Positions 1 through 8,777 of a stretch of 33,002 bases of DNA are shown here, one piece after another (the stretch's first letter is position 1; each line of letters opens with the position of its first letter). Where the stretch lies: positions 1 through 33,002 of the forward strand of contig JAISDP010000196.1 of NCBI GenBank assembly GCA_031264715.1, in the 5' to 3' direction. This DNA comes from Bacteroidales bacterium. GTDB taxonomy: Bacteria > Bacteroidota > Bacteroidia > Bacteroidales > UBA4181. Both the position numbers and the translations under genes were made by a program. Below the pieces are notes generated by a model, which searched no databases, was not told the DNA's origin, and saw nothing but the letters and a program-made list of their open reading frames with translations.

Positions 1-1
1 T

Positions 2-112
2 ATCTTCTTTGTGGATACATTCCCGTTGACCGGAAGCGGTAAAATACAGAAATTCAAATTACGCGAAATAGCGCTCGAAATGTTGAAGAAACAAGGCGTG
101 GAAATCGTCTGA
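2..112 (+). CDS. Acyl-CoA synthetase / AMP-binding enzyme, C-terminal fragment
   Basis: The first 36 codons seen end in TGA at 110-112 and encode the tail of an AMP-forming adenylating enzyme. The stretch PLTGSGKIQKFKLRE is the A10 motif of this superfamily, in which the Lys of GKIQK contacts the acyl-adenylate during the first half-reaction. The gene starts outside the window, so substrate and length are unknown. It converges on the AsmA-like gene, with a 38-bp gap and no obvious terminator hairpin. A second, complete enzyme of this superfamily lies at 3702. Family is fairly sure from the motif; the specific acid activated cannot be inferred. Confidence 0.8.
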   Translation: MFFVDTFPLTGSGKIQKFKLREIALEMLKKQGVEIV

Positions 113-150
113 AAAGATACAGGTCTTCTCAGCTTTGCAAAAACGGTCAA

Positions 151-2826
151 TTATTCCCAGTCTATTTTTATTTTCTCTTCGTCGTTTTCGTCTTTTGGCT
201 GGCTTTTCTTCTTGCTGTTCCGGTTATTACCGGACGTTTTTTCCTGTTGCCGGGTTTCTTCATCGAATGTAAAACGCAGTTTCCCGGTATTTTCCGGCGT
301 TGTTGGTTTCACCAATGATGTGTCATTCCTGAACCATCCAAATTCCTCCTTCAGGATAGTTTTCAAATTTTGTTTTTCGTTACGGATATCTTCGGCAACG
401 GACGCCTTGGCCGATTGTTTGTCGTAGCTGATTTTGAAATCATCGCCCTGGCCGGCTATTTTCAGGTACAGGGCAGTACGTTTGCCGCCATTTTCCGAAT
501 ATTCATTCTCCCGGTTTTCGCGTTTCGCTTTGCGGGCTTTCGCAGCCAGCAGTTCGCTCAGTAATATCTTCACGCGGTAAGTATAACTATTGTCGAAGTT
601 ATGTTCGCCCGATCCCTGGATATCGAAAGCCGACGTCTGGATATCCGTTTGCGGGAACATGAGTTGCCGGTTCCTGATGGAAACCCGCGTGCGGAGCTTC
701 GAAAACCGTATATTTTGCAGTTCTTCGAGCGCAACGAATCGCGAGAGATTGTTCAATGGCTCGAAATTAACCAATTCGCCACCATCCAGGTCCATCTGGC
801 TTTCCACGGTTATCTCTTCCTGGCGTAATTGCATCCGACTATTCCAGCCGATGGCAAAACCAAGATCGCCCGAAAGACTGCCTTTCACATGTTCGGCGCG
901 AAGCACATCCTGTCCGAAGTTATCGAACGCGCGGAACAATTGCTTCACTTCAACCCGGTTGAGCGTCGTTTCGCCCAGCACATGTATCATGTTCGCCCCA
1001 TTATTGGCGATGGTACCGCTTCCTGTTACTTTCCCCGACATTGACGAGAAGTCGATCGACCGTATCTCCAAAATACGCGGTTGATAAACCAAGCGGGCTT
1101 TCATATCTTCTGCCTCAAACTTCCGGTAACGGAATTTTGCTGCTTCTATACCTGCATCAAGATCGATACCTGCAGGGAGGAGCAGGGATGCCGTGTTTCC
1201 GGCTTGCTGACTTGCTACTGCCGCTGTTTTGCCGGTAGTCGCTGGCCCCGATACCAATAATGAATCGATACACACCTGCTGCGACGATATATTAGCTTTA
1301 AGATATACCGTTTTGCTCTGTTTGAGCAGGTATGGCGACAACCGTTCCATGTACCCGTCTATTTTAAAATCGTTGCCATTGAGCATCAGTGTCAGGCTGT
1401 TCACAGCCACCCGGTTGCCGAACTGCAACGATCCGTTGATACGGCTGAACCGGTAGGCCGGCTCGCGCAGATGTACCGAAGCATTGCTGAGTTTGATAGC
1501 GCCTTGCAACTCCAGCCGGTCGATATCGCTTGTTTTAGCCAATAGCAGGTGTTTCAACCGGGCATTTACAGTCAGGTCGCAATTTATCCGCCCTCCGGCT
1601 GATGCGATCCGTTTGCCGGGAATAAAGCGGTATAGTTGTCCCCAATCGGTATTGCCGGCTATTTTGATTGTTATCTGTGGTTGAACGAAGTTTTGCATCG
1701 AAAGTTGGCCTTTGATCGTTCCGCCGCCAATGCTACATGCAAAATCACGGATATGCAACACGCTGGTGGAACGCCGGCTTTTCTCGCCGGTAGAGAATGA
1801 TCCCGTAAACGACAACCCGGTCAGTTTGACTTTGCTTTGCCGGTGTGTAATCTGGCCTTGCGCCATGCCGAATTGAGCTTCAATGTGAGGCATGTTTCCG
1901 CCACCTGCTTTGCCCGTGATATCCGCTGCAAAATTAACGTCGCCCTTGCCGGAATGATCGTGCAAATTTTGTCCGTATGGATCGGGAATTACCGATACCA
2001 GCGAGGCGTAATCCATCTGCCTGCCTTCCACATGCAAATCAAGCTCAACATCGTCGCCTGTCGTAAAGCCGCCCGACACAGTCATTTCCACCTTCGCAAG
2101 CGTCAGATCGCTTTGGCGGATCGTAAATACATTATTGTCGGCATCCAGTTTACCGGTTAGTTCCAACGCCTTATCGCGAATAAAAACATCGTCGTCTACC
2201 GATAAAAGCCTTACCGTACCTTGCCAATCGGCGCTTAGCGAATACTGCCGCGAAGAGAATCTACCACTGAGGCGCGACCGGTTGGCATGTAATGCAATCA
2301 CCGTATTGCTTCGCTTGTGGCTGTAATAAACCTCCACATTGCGCAAAGCTACATTCTGCAGTTCGATGGGTGAACTGTCGCCGGTTGATTTTCCGGGAAT
2401 CTTCCAAAAAATAAAGTTGTGTTTGCCGCTTTTGTCGGTTAACATATTGATATTTCCGTCGCGCACCTCGATACGGGTGATGCGGTAGTCGCCGGTCAGC
2501 AGCCGGAAGAGGTTCAGCTCGGCAAAAACGCTTTCGGCGACAAGTAATTGGCGACTGTGCGCAGGATCGAAACTAAGCGTGTCGAAATCCCTGGCGGAAT
2601 CCATCACCACGTGTTTAAATTCGACCGCTGCATTGGGAAATTTGCGGAATACCGAAAAATGAGCCGACCGTACCTGTATGCGCGAACTAACCTGCTTGTT
2701 AATGCTTTCGATCACAAACCCAATGACTTCGTCCTGGAAAAAATGCGATACTATGCCGCTGCCCAAGGCCAGTAACGCGGCAAGGGACAAAAGGCCGATG
2801 AGGATAATTTTCAGGTACCGGTTCAT
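151..2826 (-). CDS. AsmA-family protein
   Basis: An 891-residue protein with one N-terminal membrane anchor (about residues 5-28, rich in Leu, Ile and Ala) followed by a long, beta-rich region of alternating hydrophobic residues. Size, anchor and the early SARIQV-like segment after the helix fit the AsmA family, whose members include TamB/YhdP-like proteins that bridge the envelope and are linked to lipid transport and outer-membrane assembly. The C-terminal third (SKLRTRVSIRNRQLMFPQTDIQTSAFDIQGSGEHNF) has the look of the AsmA C-terminal region, and the last 60 residues are charged and low in complexity. The ATG at 2824-2826 is directly before the signal anchor. It is transcribed toward the window start. 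The precise cargo is unknown. Confidence 0.8.
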   Translation of the reverse strand: MNRYLKIILIGLLSLAALLALGSGIVSHFFQDEVIGFVIESINKQVSSRIQVRSAHFSVFRKFPNAAVEFKHVVMDSARDFDTLSFDPAHSRQLLVAESVFAELNLFRLLTGDYRITRIEVRDGNINMLTDKSGKHNFIFWKIPGKSTGDSSPIELQNVALRNVEVYYSHKRSNTVIALHANRSRLSGRFSSRQYSLSADWQGTVRLLSVDDDVFIRDKALELTGKLDADNNVFTIRQSDLTLAKVEMTVSGGFTTGDDVELDLHVEGRQMDYASLVSVIPDPYGQNLHDHSGKGDVNFAADITGKAGGGNMPHIEAQFGMAQGQITHRQSKVKLTGLSFTGSFSTGEKSRRSTSVLHIRDFACSIGGGTIKGQLSMQNFVQPQITIKIAGNTDWGQLYRFIPGKRIASAGGRINCDLTVNARLKHLLLAKTSDIDRLELQGAIKLSNASVHLREPAYRFSRINGSLQFGNRVAVNSLTLMLNGNDFKIDGYMERLSPYLLKQSKTVYLKANISSQQVCIDSLLVSGPATTGKTAAVASQQAGNTASLLLPAGIDLDAGIEAAKFRYRKFEAEDMKARLVYQPRILEIRSIDFSSMSGKVTGSGTIANNGANMIHVLGETTLNRVEVKQLFRAFDNFGQDVLRAEHVKGSLSGDLGFAIGWNSRMQLRQEEITVESQMDLDGGELVNFEPLNNLSRFVALEELQNIRFSKLRTRVSIRNRQLMFPQTDIQTSAFDIQGSGEHNFDNSYTYRVKILLSELLAAKARKAKRENRENEYSENGGKRTALYLKIAGQGDDFKISYDKQSAKASVAEDIRNEKQNLKTILKEEFGWFRNDTSLVKPTTPENTGKLRFTFDEETRQQEKTSGNNRNSKKKSQPKDENDEEKIKIDWE

Positions 2827-2971
2827 TATTTTGGGAGACCTGCCGGAACAAAACCTGCCGGGTTTTCAAACTTGGCGGCCTTAGCGGGACTATTCCACGA
2901 AATAACCGGTCTTACAATTGAATATTAAAAAGACCTGTTGGATTTGAAAGCCCCGGCAGATCAATGTTTTT

Positions 2972-3472
2972 TTAAAATGAGAAACTTAACCCGCCGTTCA
3001 GGTACGACATTTCGTTATACCCAACTTCGGCAAATACGGCAATATTTTTACCGAACGAGTAGCGGCAACCTGCTGTGGTTCCAAAGAGAACACCGCTTGT
3101 GTTATTGACATAGTTTTTGGAATACGAGTATACAATGGCGCCCAGCATGGCGGTAGCGTATACTTCAAACGAACTGTTAATGGCATACCGGTAAGTGGCG
3201 CGTGGAGCAAATGCAAAGGCATTGACGCGATAGTCGCCAGAACCGGAAAGTGTTTTACCCCAGTTTTCGTACCCTGCATAACCGCCAATGGTAAAGATAC
3301 CGGGGCCCCATTTGTCAATCAGTCCATAATCATAGCTCGCATTAATCCCTATGCCGGGAACAAGTCCCAACCCGACATTGAACAGGCTCATCCCTGTTTT
3401 CATTTCCTGTGCATGAGATACGCCAATACCAATTGTACAAACAACTGCTAAAACAATAAAAAATCTTTTCAT
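2972..3472 (-). CDS. Small outer-membrane beta-barrel protein
   Basis: A 166-residue protein with a clear signal peptide (MKRFFIVLAVVCTIGIGVSHA, probable cut after SHA, then QEMKTG). The mature part alternates aromatic, Gly and polar residues (GIFTIGGYAGYENWG, YRYAINSSFEVYATAMLG) as in transmembrane beta-strands, and the chain ends in GGLSFSF. A terminal Phe is the usual signal recognised by the BAM machinery. About 150 mature residues would make an eight-stranded barrel of the OmpA/porin-like type, without a peptidoglycan-binding domain. It is divergent from the acyl-CoA synthetase gene. Function is not evident; it may be structural. Confidence 0.75.
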   Translation of the reverse strand: MKRFFIVLAVVCTIGIGVSHAQEMKTGMSLFNVGLGLVPGIGINASYDYGLIDKWGPGIFTIGGYAGYENWGKTLSGSGDYRVNAFAFAPRATYRYAINSSFEVYATAMLGAIVYSYSKNYVNNTSGVLFGTTAGCRYSFGKNIAVFAEVGYNEMSYLNGGLSFSF

Positions 3473-3517
3473 TTCAATTAAGTTTATTAAATTATGTGAT
3501 GCGTCGTATTAAACGGT

Positions 3518-3525
3518 CAAAATTA
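3518..3525 (-). promoter_or_regulatory. Possible -7 element for the beta-barrel gene
   Basis: On the minus strand this reads TAATTTTG, matching the Bacteroidetes -7 consensus TAnnTTTG, 45 bp before the ATG at 3472. The nearest TTTG further upstream (3549-3552) is 23 bp away, longer than the usual 19-21, so the -33 match is weak. Confidence 0.3.
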
Positions 3526-3663
3526 CAAATTATTTCACTTCCGTAGCGCAAAGTTGCCACTATTCCTGTTATATAATAAGTTATACTGTCGTTTGTCGAG
3601 TAATTTCCCCCTGTTTAAATCTAAATTTCCGTAAAAAAACATAGTAATTTGAAAAAAAACATG

Positions 3664-3671
3664 TAGGTTTG
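3664..3671 (+). promoter_or_regulatory. Possible -7 element for the acyl-CoA synthetase gene
   Basis: TAGGTTTG matches TAnnTTTG and lies 30 bp before the ATG at 3702. It contains the TTG (3669-3671) that would give a longer reading frame, which argues that translation begins at 3702. No TTG stands at the normal -33 distance; the nearest is only 12 bp upstream. Confidence 0.35.
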
Positions 3672-3701
3672 CCGTCCATAATTTTCTTAAACTCATTGAT
3701 C

Positions 3702-5492
3702 ATGGTTACACGAACGTTTGATATACTGGATCAATACCGGACAAAATACCGGTTGGGCGATGCTTTGGCATGTAAGGTCACCGGCAAATGGGTTAAATAT
3801 AGTGGGGATGAATACATCAAATATGCCAACGATATCAGTTGCGGATTGTTGGCGATGGGATACAGTTCGGGCGACAAGATCGCTTTGATCTCGAACAACC
3901 GTCCCGAATGGAATTTTTTCGAAATGGGAATGGCGCAGATCGGGGTAATTTCCGTGCCCATCTACCCAACGATTAGCCTGGATGAATACCAACACATATT
4001 AAGCCATGCCGAACCCCGGATGTTAATGGTTTCGGATAAGCTGCTGCTCGAAAAGCTGCGGCCACTGTTCGAAAACAGTCCAACCATAGAACATGTCTAC
4101 TCTTTCAATAACATCGAAGGTGTGAACAATTGGAAGGAAATTGCTGTACAGGGAAACAACTCCTGTGAATTGTTATCGCAGGTGCAGCAAATAAAAGACG
4201 CGATAAAGCCCGATGATATGGCCACGTTAATCTATACATCGGGAACTACCGGTACGCCCAAGGGAGTGATGTTGTCACACAACAATCTGGTCAGCAATTT
4301 CAAAGCTACCTGCGACCGCAACTATCTTACCGCCGGCGCCCGTGCTTTGAGTTTCCTGCCTGTCAGCCATATATATGAGCGCATGATGAATTATCATTTC
4401 CAGAACCTCGGCATTGCAGTGTATTATGCTGAAAACATGGGAGCTATCATGGAAAATATCAGGGAAGTGCAGCCCCACATATTCAATACGGTTCCCCGGC
4501 TGCTCGAACGAATGTATATCGGCATCATCGGAAAAAGCAAAGAATTAAAAGGCATCAAAGGGAAAATATTTAACGACGCCATTAATATAGCTGTAAAGTT
4601 CGATCCCCGACACAAAAGCAATCTCGGTTACCGGTTCCGCCTGATGTTAGCCCGACGGTTGGTCTTTTCCAAATGGACTGCTATATTGGGCGGGCAGGTA
4701 CGCATCATCGTTTCAGGTGGCGCCCCGTTGCAAACACGGTTGACCAACCTGTTCAGCGCCATAGGTATTGACTTGCTTGAAGGCTACGGCCTTACGGAGA
4801 CTTCGCCTGTAATTGCCGTGAGCGATTTACGACGGGGCAGACCCAAACCGGGTAGCGTAGGGCCGGTACTCGACGGTGTGAAGATAAAACTGGACGAAGA
4901 TGGCGAAATATTGTGCAAAGGCCCGAATGTGATGTTGGGTTATTATAAAAATCCGGAACTAACAGCACAAGTAATTGATAGCGAAGGATATTTCCATACC
5001 GGCGATATTGGTGTATTCGATGAGAATGAATTTCTGACGGTTACCGATCGTAAAAAGGAAATCTTCAAACTGTCGAATGGCAAATACATATCGCCCCAGG
5101 TAATCGAAAACAAACTGAAGGAATCCCTGTTGATCGATCAGGTCATTGTGATCGGCGAAAACGAGAAATTTGCCAGCGCATTGATTTCCCCGAATTTTAC
5201 GCAACTGCACAACTGGTGCTATACCCGGGAAATTACATTTTCGGACAACAAGGAGTTGATACAGATTCCCGAAGTGATTGAAAATTTTCGGCAGGAAGTC
5301 AACCAGGTGAACAAACAAATGGGCGCTGCCGAGCAAGTCAAACGGTTCCGGCTGGTAGCAGACGAGTGGAGTGCGCAAACAGGCGAGCTTTCCCCGACCC
5401 TAAAGCTCAAACGCCGCCAGCTTACTGAAAAATACGCCAAGATTATCGATGAAATATACGTCTACTCACGAACCGAAAAAGCCGATAAATAA
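3702..5492 (+). CDS. Long-chain fatty acid-CoA ligase (AMP-forming)
   Basis: A 596-residue cytoplasmic or membrane-associated enzyme that activates fatty acids with ATP and CoA to acyl-CoA and AMP. Visible superfamily motifs are the P-loop YTSGTTGTPKG (about residues 178-188), EGYGLTETSP (about 360-369), the TGD motif with the following DENEF (about 433) and TDRKKEIFKLSNGKYISP (about 448), which is the linker and hinge typical of the FadD15/long-chain type. The C-terminal LSPTLKLKRR takes the place of A10. Length fits the FAA1/FadD15 family (about 600). The frame is open back to a TTG at 3669, but that codon lies in a promoter-like element and MVTRTFDILDQY resembles normal N-termini, so the ATG at 3702 was chosen. 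It probably forms its own transcript. Confidence 0.9.
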   Translation: MVTRTFDILDQYRTKYRLGDALACKVTGKWVKYSGDEYIKYANDISCGLLAMGYSSGDKIALISNNRPEWNFFEMGMAQIGVISVPIYPTISLDEYQHILSHAEPRMLMVSDKLLLEKLRPLFENSPTIEHVYSFNNIEGVNNWKEIAVQGNNSCELLSQVQQIKDAIKPDDMATLIYTSGTTGTPKGVMLSHNNLVSNFKATCDRNYLTAGARALSFLPVSHIYERMMNYHFQNLGIAVYYAENMGAIMENIREVQPHIFNTVPRLLERMYIGIIGKSKELKGIKGKIFNDAINIAVKFDPRHKSNLGYRFRLMLARRLVFSKWTAILGGQVRIIVSGGAPLQTRLTNLFSAIGIDLLEGYGLTETSPVIAVSDLRRGRPKPGSVGPVLDGVKIKLDEDGEILCKGPNVMLGYYKNPELTAQVIDSEGYFHTGDIGVFDENEFLTVTDRKKEIFKLSNGKYISPQVIENKLKESLLIDQVIVIGENEKFASALISPNFTQLHNWCYTREITFSDNKELIQIPEVIENFRQEVNQVNKQMGAAEQVKRFRLVADEWSAQTGELSPTLKLKRRQLTEKYAKIIDEIYVYSRTEKADK

Positions 5493-5532
5493 TTGAATAT
5501 TCATTATGGCTCTATAACGAATTAAACCTATC

Positions 5533-5563
5533 CGGTTTTGCGCAGTCATAAAGTACAAAACCG
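5533..5563 (+). terminator. Hairpin after the acyl-CoA synthetase gene
   Basis: CGGTTTTG (5533-5540) pairs perfectly with CAAAACCG (5556-5563) around a 15-nt loop, 41 bp after the stop codon. There is no T-run after it, so a classic intrinsic terminator is doubtful. It could also protect the 3' end or act on the next gene's leader. Confidence 0.3.
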
Positions 5564-5619
5564 ATGTATAAGGAATGTTAATTTAAAATTTGTTATAGTT
5601 GAATTTAATTTTTTGAATC

Positions 5620-6138
5620 ATGAAGACGAATATGATAATGGTCATTGCCATTGCAGTTGTAACGAGCCTGGCAGTAGACGCTCAATCGCAAACGCCGCGC
5701 CCCTATTCGGGCAAAAGTCCCGGGGAAGTGAAGCAAGTGATGCGTCCCGAAGGCTTTACCACGCCGATGATGGGTCTGGACGACAAGCAGCGCGAAGAAC
5801 TCAAGAAAATCCGCACGGAACAGGTAAAGAGACGCATCCAAACACGTAACCTGCTGAAAGAAAAACACGCGAAACTCGAACTGCTTCAAACTGCTGATAA
5901 GCCGGATATGAAAGAGATCAACAAGGTAATCGACGAAATTGCAGCAGTGCAGGCACAGGAAATGAAAGCCAAAGCCGCCGACAGGCAAAAGACCAGAAGC
6001 CTGCTCACCGAAGAACAACGGGTATACTTCGATGCGCATGGCGACAAAATGGACAGGATGCATACGGACAGGAAAGTGCGCGCTGCTGATGGCGACCGCT
6101 TCCGCGGACAAAGAGGCGGCCCGGCAGGAAAAGGATGA
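5620..6138 (+). CDS. Spy/CpxP-like periplasmic protein (LTXXQ)
   Basis: A 172-residue exported protein. A signal peptide covers about residues 1-21 (hydrophobic IMVIAIAVVTSLAV, then DAQSQ). The mature part is very charged and helical, with an LDDKQREELKKI segment (53-63) and an LTEEQRVYFD segment (129-138). The spaced L(T/D)xxQ motifs on long helices are the signature of the Spy/CpxP/ZraP superfamily of periplasmic chaperones and envelope-stress or metal-linked sensors. The C-terminus (DRFRGQRGGPAGKG) is a basic, Gly-rich tail. It stands alone between two plus-strand genes with 127 and 265 bp on either side. No metal-binding His/Cys cluster is visible, so a chaperone-like role is the likelier one. 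Confidence 0.75.
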   Translation: MKTNMIMVIAIAVVTSLAVDAQSQTPRPYSGKSPGEVKQVMRPEGFTTPMMGLDDKQREELKKIRTEQVKRRIQTRNLLKEKHAKLELLQTADKPDMKEINKVIDEIAAVQAQEMKAKAADRQKTRSLLTEEQRVYFDAHGDKMDRMHTDRKVRAADGDRFRGQRGGPAGKG

Positions 6139-6171
6139 AAGTTTTCTGCTGGACAGGGGACAAAAATACGG

Positions 6172-6328
6172 ACGTTCGCAATTTCCGGCGCGGACGTTCG
6201 TTTACCTTCCATGCGAACGTTCGCATCCCGGAACGCAGACGTTCGCATCTGCACCCCGGGAACGTCCGCATCTGCACCTCGGGAACGTTCGCGTCCAAAG
6301 TTGCAGACATTCGCACAGGAAGCCGGGA
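6172..6328. repeat. Seven-unit 22/23-bp tandem array with ACGTTCG core
   Basis: The core ACGTTCG (variants ACGTCCG, ACATTCG) begins at 6172, 6194, 6217, 6239, 6262, 6285 and 6307, so the steps are 22, 23, 22, 23, 23 and 22 bp. The rest of the unit is looser; units 4 and 5 share CATCTGCACC(C/T)CGGG. Unit 3 sits in a perfect 16-bp palindrome ATGCGAACGTTCGCAT at 6211-6226. The array fills most of the 265-bp gap between the Spy-like gene and the beta-helix lipoprotein and ends about 75 bp before the latter's ATG. There are no spacers as in CRISPR. Function unknown; a protein-binding array or a transcribed leader are both possible. Confidence 0.85.
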
Positions 6329-6403
6329 GCGGTAACGGTTTCCCTTCGAGGCAAAGACCGGATGTGATAACAAAAAAACAACGAACGATAAAACAGGAAA
6401 AAA

Positions 6404-7717
6404 ATGAACTGGAAAAAAGTAAACATGCTGAGTGCGGGCATCCTTTACATGGGGATCCTTTTAGCCTGCAACAAAGAAGAAAACACGGGTCTGACGGTTG
6501 CCTCCAACTTGTCGGATGATATGGTTTCGGTACGGGATTTTGGCGCCAAAGGAGATGGCAAAACCGATGATACGGAGGCTTTCCAAAAAGCGCTCCATTC
6601 ATTCGGGACGAGAGGTGGTACGGTATATGCTCCACGCGGGACGTATCTTTTCGCAGGCAGTTTGAATATCCCCCAGGCAGTGACATTAAAAGGCTCTTTC
6701 GAATCGGTTCCTGCCCATAACGGTATCCGCGACAAGGGACTTCCCAAACCGGGAGATGACGGAACTGTATTTTTGGTTACCGGGGGTAAAGGAAATGAAG
6801 ATGCAACGCCGTTTATCACCCTGAATACGAACAGCACGCTCCGTGGGGTTGTGTTATACTGGCCGCAGCAGGATCCGGAAAAAGAGCCCGACGCCTATCC
6901 GTGGGGAGTAGCCATGCGCGGAAAAAATCCTGCACTGCTCGACGTGGAAATGTTGAATCCCTACAACGCGATTGACGCCTCGAAAAACGAACGCGCCCTG
7001 ATCCGCAATATCAGCGGCCAACCGCTCCGGAGAGGCATCTATGTCGATGGCATTTATGACATCGGGCGGATTGAAAATGTCCACTGGAACCCGTGGTGGA
7101 GCATGAAGCCGGCTCTGTTCAACTGGCAGAAAGCGAACGGAGAAGCGTTTATTTTTGAGCGTACCGACTGGCATTACGTGTTCAATACATTCTGCTTCGG
7201 ATACCGGGTCGGTTACAAGTTCGGCGGCAGTAAGGCAGGCGTTTGCAACGGCAATTTTCTGGGCATCGGCGCCGACGCCTGTCATACGGCGGTGCTGGTG
7301 GAAAGAAGCGCTCCGATGGGACTGTTGATTACCAATGGCGAGTTTGTTGCGATGGACGGCGAAAATCCTGTCATGGTACGGGTAAATTCCGGTAACGAGG
7401 GAAATGTAACCTTCTCCAATTGCGCCTTTTGGGGGCCTTGCAACCAGAATGCCATTATCGACGGACGGGGAACGACAACCTTTTCCGACTGTATTTTCAT
7501 GCAATGGGATCGAAACCGCGAAGGACGCTATTCCGTCCAGGTAACCGGCGGCTCCGTGATGATTCGCGGATGTAATTTCATGACCGACAGTCCGCAGGTA
7601 TTCATTAGCGAAAACGTGTCGCGGGCAATTGTCGCCGATAATATGGTCAGGGGCAAAATCAGGATTGACAATCGGTCGGCTAATACCGTGATAAAAGATA
7701 ATCTGGGCAGCGAATGA
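6404..7717 (+). CDS. Beta-helix lipoprotein, pectate lyase superfamily
   Basis: A 437-residue lipoprotein. The N-terminus is a type II signal peptide with lipobox LLAC (Cys22), so it should be lipid-anchored, perhaps at the cell surface. It begins its mature domain with VSVRDFGAKGDGKTDDTEAFQKAL, the N-terminal signature of Pectate_lyase_3/rhamnogalacturonase-like right-handed parallel beta-helix proteins. Later turns (VTFSNCAFWGP, TTFSDCIFMQW, VMIRGCNFMT) show the repeated coil pattern. The ATG is preceded by CAGGAAAAAA. Family members are polysaccharide lyases, hydrolases or epimerases, but some have no enzyme activity; no catalytic residues could be assigned. It stands alone, about 75 bp after the 22/23-bp array. 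Confidence 0.8.
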   Translation: MNWKKVNMLSAGILYMGILLACNKEENTGLTVASNLSDDMVSVRDFGAKGDGKTDDTEAFQKALHSFGTRGGTVYAPRGTYLFAGSLNIPQAVTLKGSFESVPAHNGIRDKGLPKPGDDGTVFLVTGGKGNEDATPFITLNTNSTLRGVVLYWPQQDPEKEPDAYPWGVAMRGKNPALLDVEMLNPYNAIDASKNERALIRNISGQPLRRGIYVDGIYDIGRIENVHWNPWWSMKPALFNWQKANGEAFIFERTDWHYVFNTFCFGYRVGYKFGGSKAGVCNGNFLGIGADACHTAVLVERSAPMGLLITNGEFVAMDGENPVMVRVNSGNEGNVTFSNCAFWGPCNQNAIIDGRGTTTFSDCIFMQWDRNREGRYSVQVTGGSVMIRGCNFMTDSPQVFISENVSRAIVADNMVRGKIRIDNRSANTVIKDNLGSE

Positions 7718-7757
7718 AAGCGGCGCCCTGCGAACGGTCGGCCTTAGCTGCGTATGC

Positions 7758-7788
7758 TTTGTACTCTTGTGGGAAAATGTTAACTTTG
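7758..7788 (+). promoter_or_regulatory. Promoter of ribF (TTTG-N19-TAACTTTG)
   Basis: TTTG at 7758-7761 and TAACTTTG at 7781-7788 are separated by 19 bp, an exact match to the Bacteroidetes -33/-7 consensus. Transcription should start a few bases after 7788, leaving a leader of roughly 4-8 nt before the ribF start codon. Confidence 0.75.
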
Positions 7789-7798
7789 CCGTCGATTT

Positions 7799-8752
7799 TT
7801 GATCACCACCATTTTAAGCGACTTGGCAGTTTATAGGGACATCAGCAATTTGAATTTTGAAAGGACGGCAGTTGCCGTCGGCAGTTTCGATGGCGTGCAT
7901 TGCGGACACCAGATGCTGCTCCGGCGTGTGGCTGGCCTGGCTGTCCGGCATCATCTCCGGTCGGTAGCGCTCACATTCTGGCCGCATCCCCGGCAGGTTC
8001 TCGATCCGGTTGGCGATGCTCCCCTGCTGCTTAATACACTCGGCGAAAAGATCGCCCTGTTGGAGCAGGCAGGTGTCGACGACGTGGTGGTATACCCGTT
8101 CGACAAGACTTTAGCGCAGATGCAGGCGGCCGGTTTCATTAGGGATGTCGTCGCCGGCAAGCTGGATGCACGCTGCCTGGTAGTCGGCCGGGACCATCAT
8201 TTCGGGAAAGACCGCGGCGGTAATGTGCAACGCCTGTCAAAACTTATTGCCCACAGCGATTTGCGGGTGGAAGTGGTCGATTTAAAGATGCTTGCCCGGA
8301 AAATCAGTTCATCGGCCATCCGTAAGGCGCTTTCATGCGGCGACCTGCCGCTGGCCGGCGAGATGTTAGGCTACGAGTACCTTATTTCCGGAAAGGTGGT
8401 TGCGGGCAACCATTTGGGGCGTACCATCGGTTATCCTACGGCAAATATCGAAACGCCCAGCTACAAACTTCTCCCCAGGGAAGGGGTCTACCGTGTAAGG
8501 GTAAAGACAGGAACCGGTGGATTCGACAGGCTTGGCATGATGTACATTGGCAGGCGTCCGGTACTGAAGCAGAAAGATGCCACGATACGCGTCGAAGTGA
8601 ATATATTCGATTTCGGGCAGGAAATATATGGGCAGGAAATAACGCTGGCCGTGACCCACCGTATCCGCGACGATATCGAGTTCGAGGATATGGGGCAATT
8701 ATCCGAGCAGCTTTATCGCGACAAGCAGAACATATTAAGTATTTCATCATAG
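7799..8752 (+). CDS. ribF: Bifunctional riboflavin kinase / FAD synthetase
   Basis: A 317-residue cytoplasmic enzyme that makes FMN from riboflavin and then FAD. The N-terminal nucleotidyltransferase half has GSFDGVHCGHQ (28-38), where the HxGH pair binds ATP; the usual Leu is Cys here. The C-terminal kinase half carries GNHLGRTIGYPTANIE (about 202-217), the riboflavin kinase motif, followed by the GVYRVRV strand. Length matches the family (about 310). The only sensible start is TTG at 7799: the next residues (MITTILSDL...) give the normal distance to GSFDGVH and no in-frame ATG is available. Together with the promoter at 7758 this means an almost leaderless mRNA. ahcY follows after 25 bp, so the two are likely cotranscribed. 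Confidence 0.93.
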   Translation: MITTILSDLAVYRDISNLNFERTAVAVGSFDGVHCGHQMLLRRVAGLAVRHHLRSVALTFWPHPRQVLDPVGDAPLLLNTLGEKIALLEQAGVDDVVVYPFDKTLAQMQAAGFIRDVVAGKLDARCLVVGRDHHFGKDRGGNVQRLSKLIAHSDLRVEVVDLKMLARKISSSAIRKALSCGDLPLAGEMLGYEYLISGKVVAGNHLGRTIGYPTANIETPSYKLLPREGVYRVRVKTGTGGFDRLGMMYIGRRPVLKQKDATIRVEVNIFDFGQEIYGQEITLAVTHRIRDDIEFEDMGQLSEQLYRDKQNILSISS

Positions 8753-8777
8753 ATTATCATCATTATAAATTATCATC

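Noticed and set aside
6172..6328. CRISPR array
   Set aside because: Units follow one another without unique spacers, the cores are only 7-10 bp and no cas genes are present. The same reasons apply to 26845-27012.
5886..6686. Long minus-strand frame (266 codons) and several shorter frames over the 22/23-bp array
   Set aside because: They overlap the Spy-like and beta-helix genes antisense and owe their openness to the G/C-rich array and to codon bias of the true genes.
7718..7798. FMN riboswitch before ribF
   Set aside because: The consensus promoter leaves only a few bases of leader, and the gap is too short for an RFN element.
8753..8777. SAH or SAM riboswitch before ahcY
   Set aside because: Only 25 A/T-rich bases separate ribF and ahcY, with simple ATTATCATC repeats and no room for a folded aptamer.
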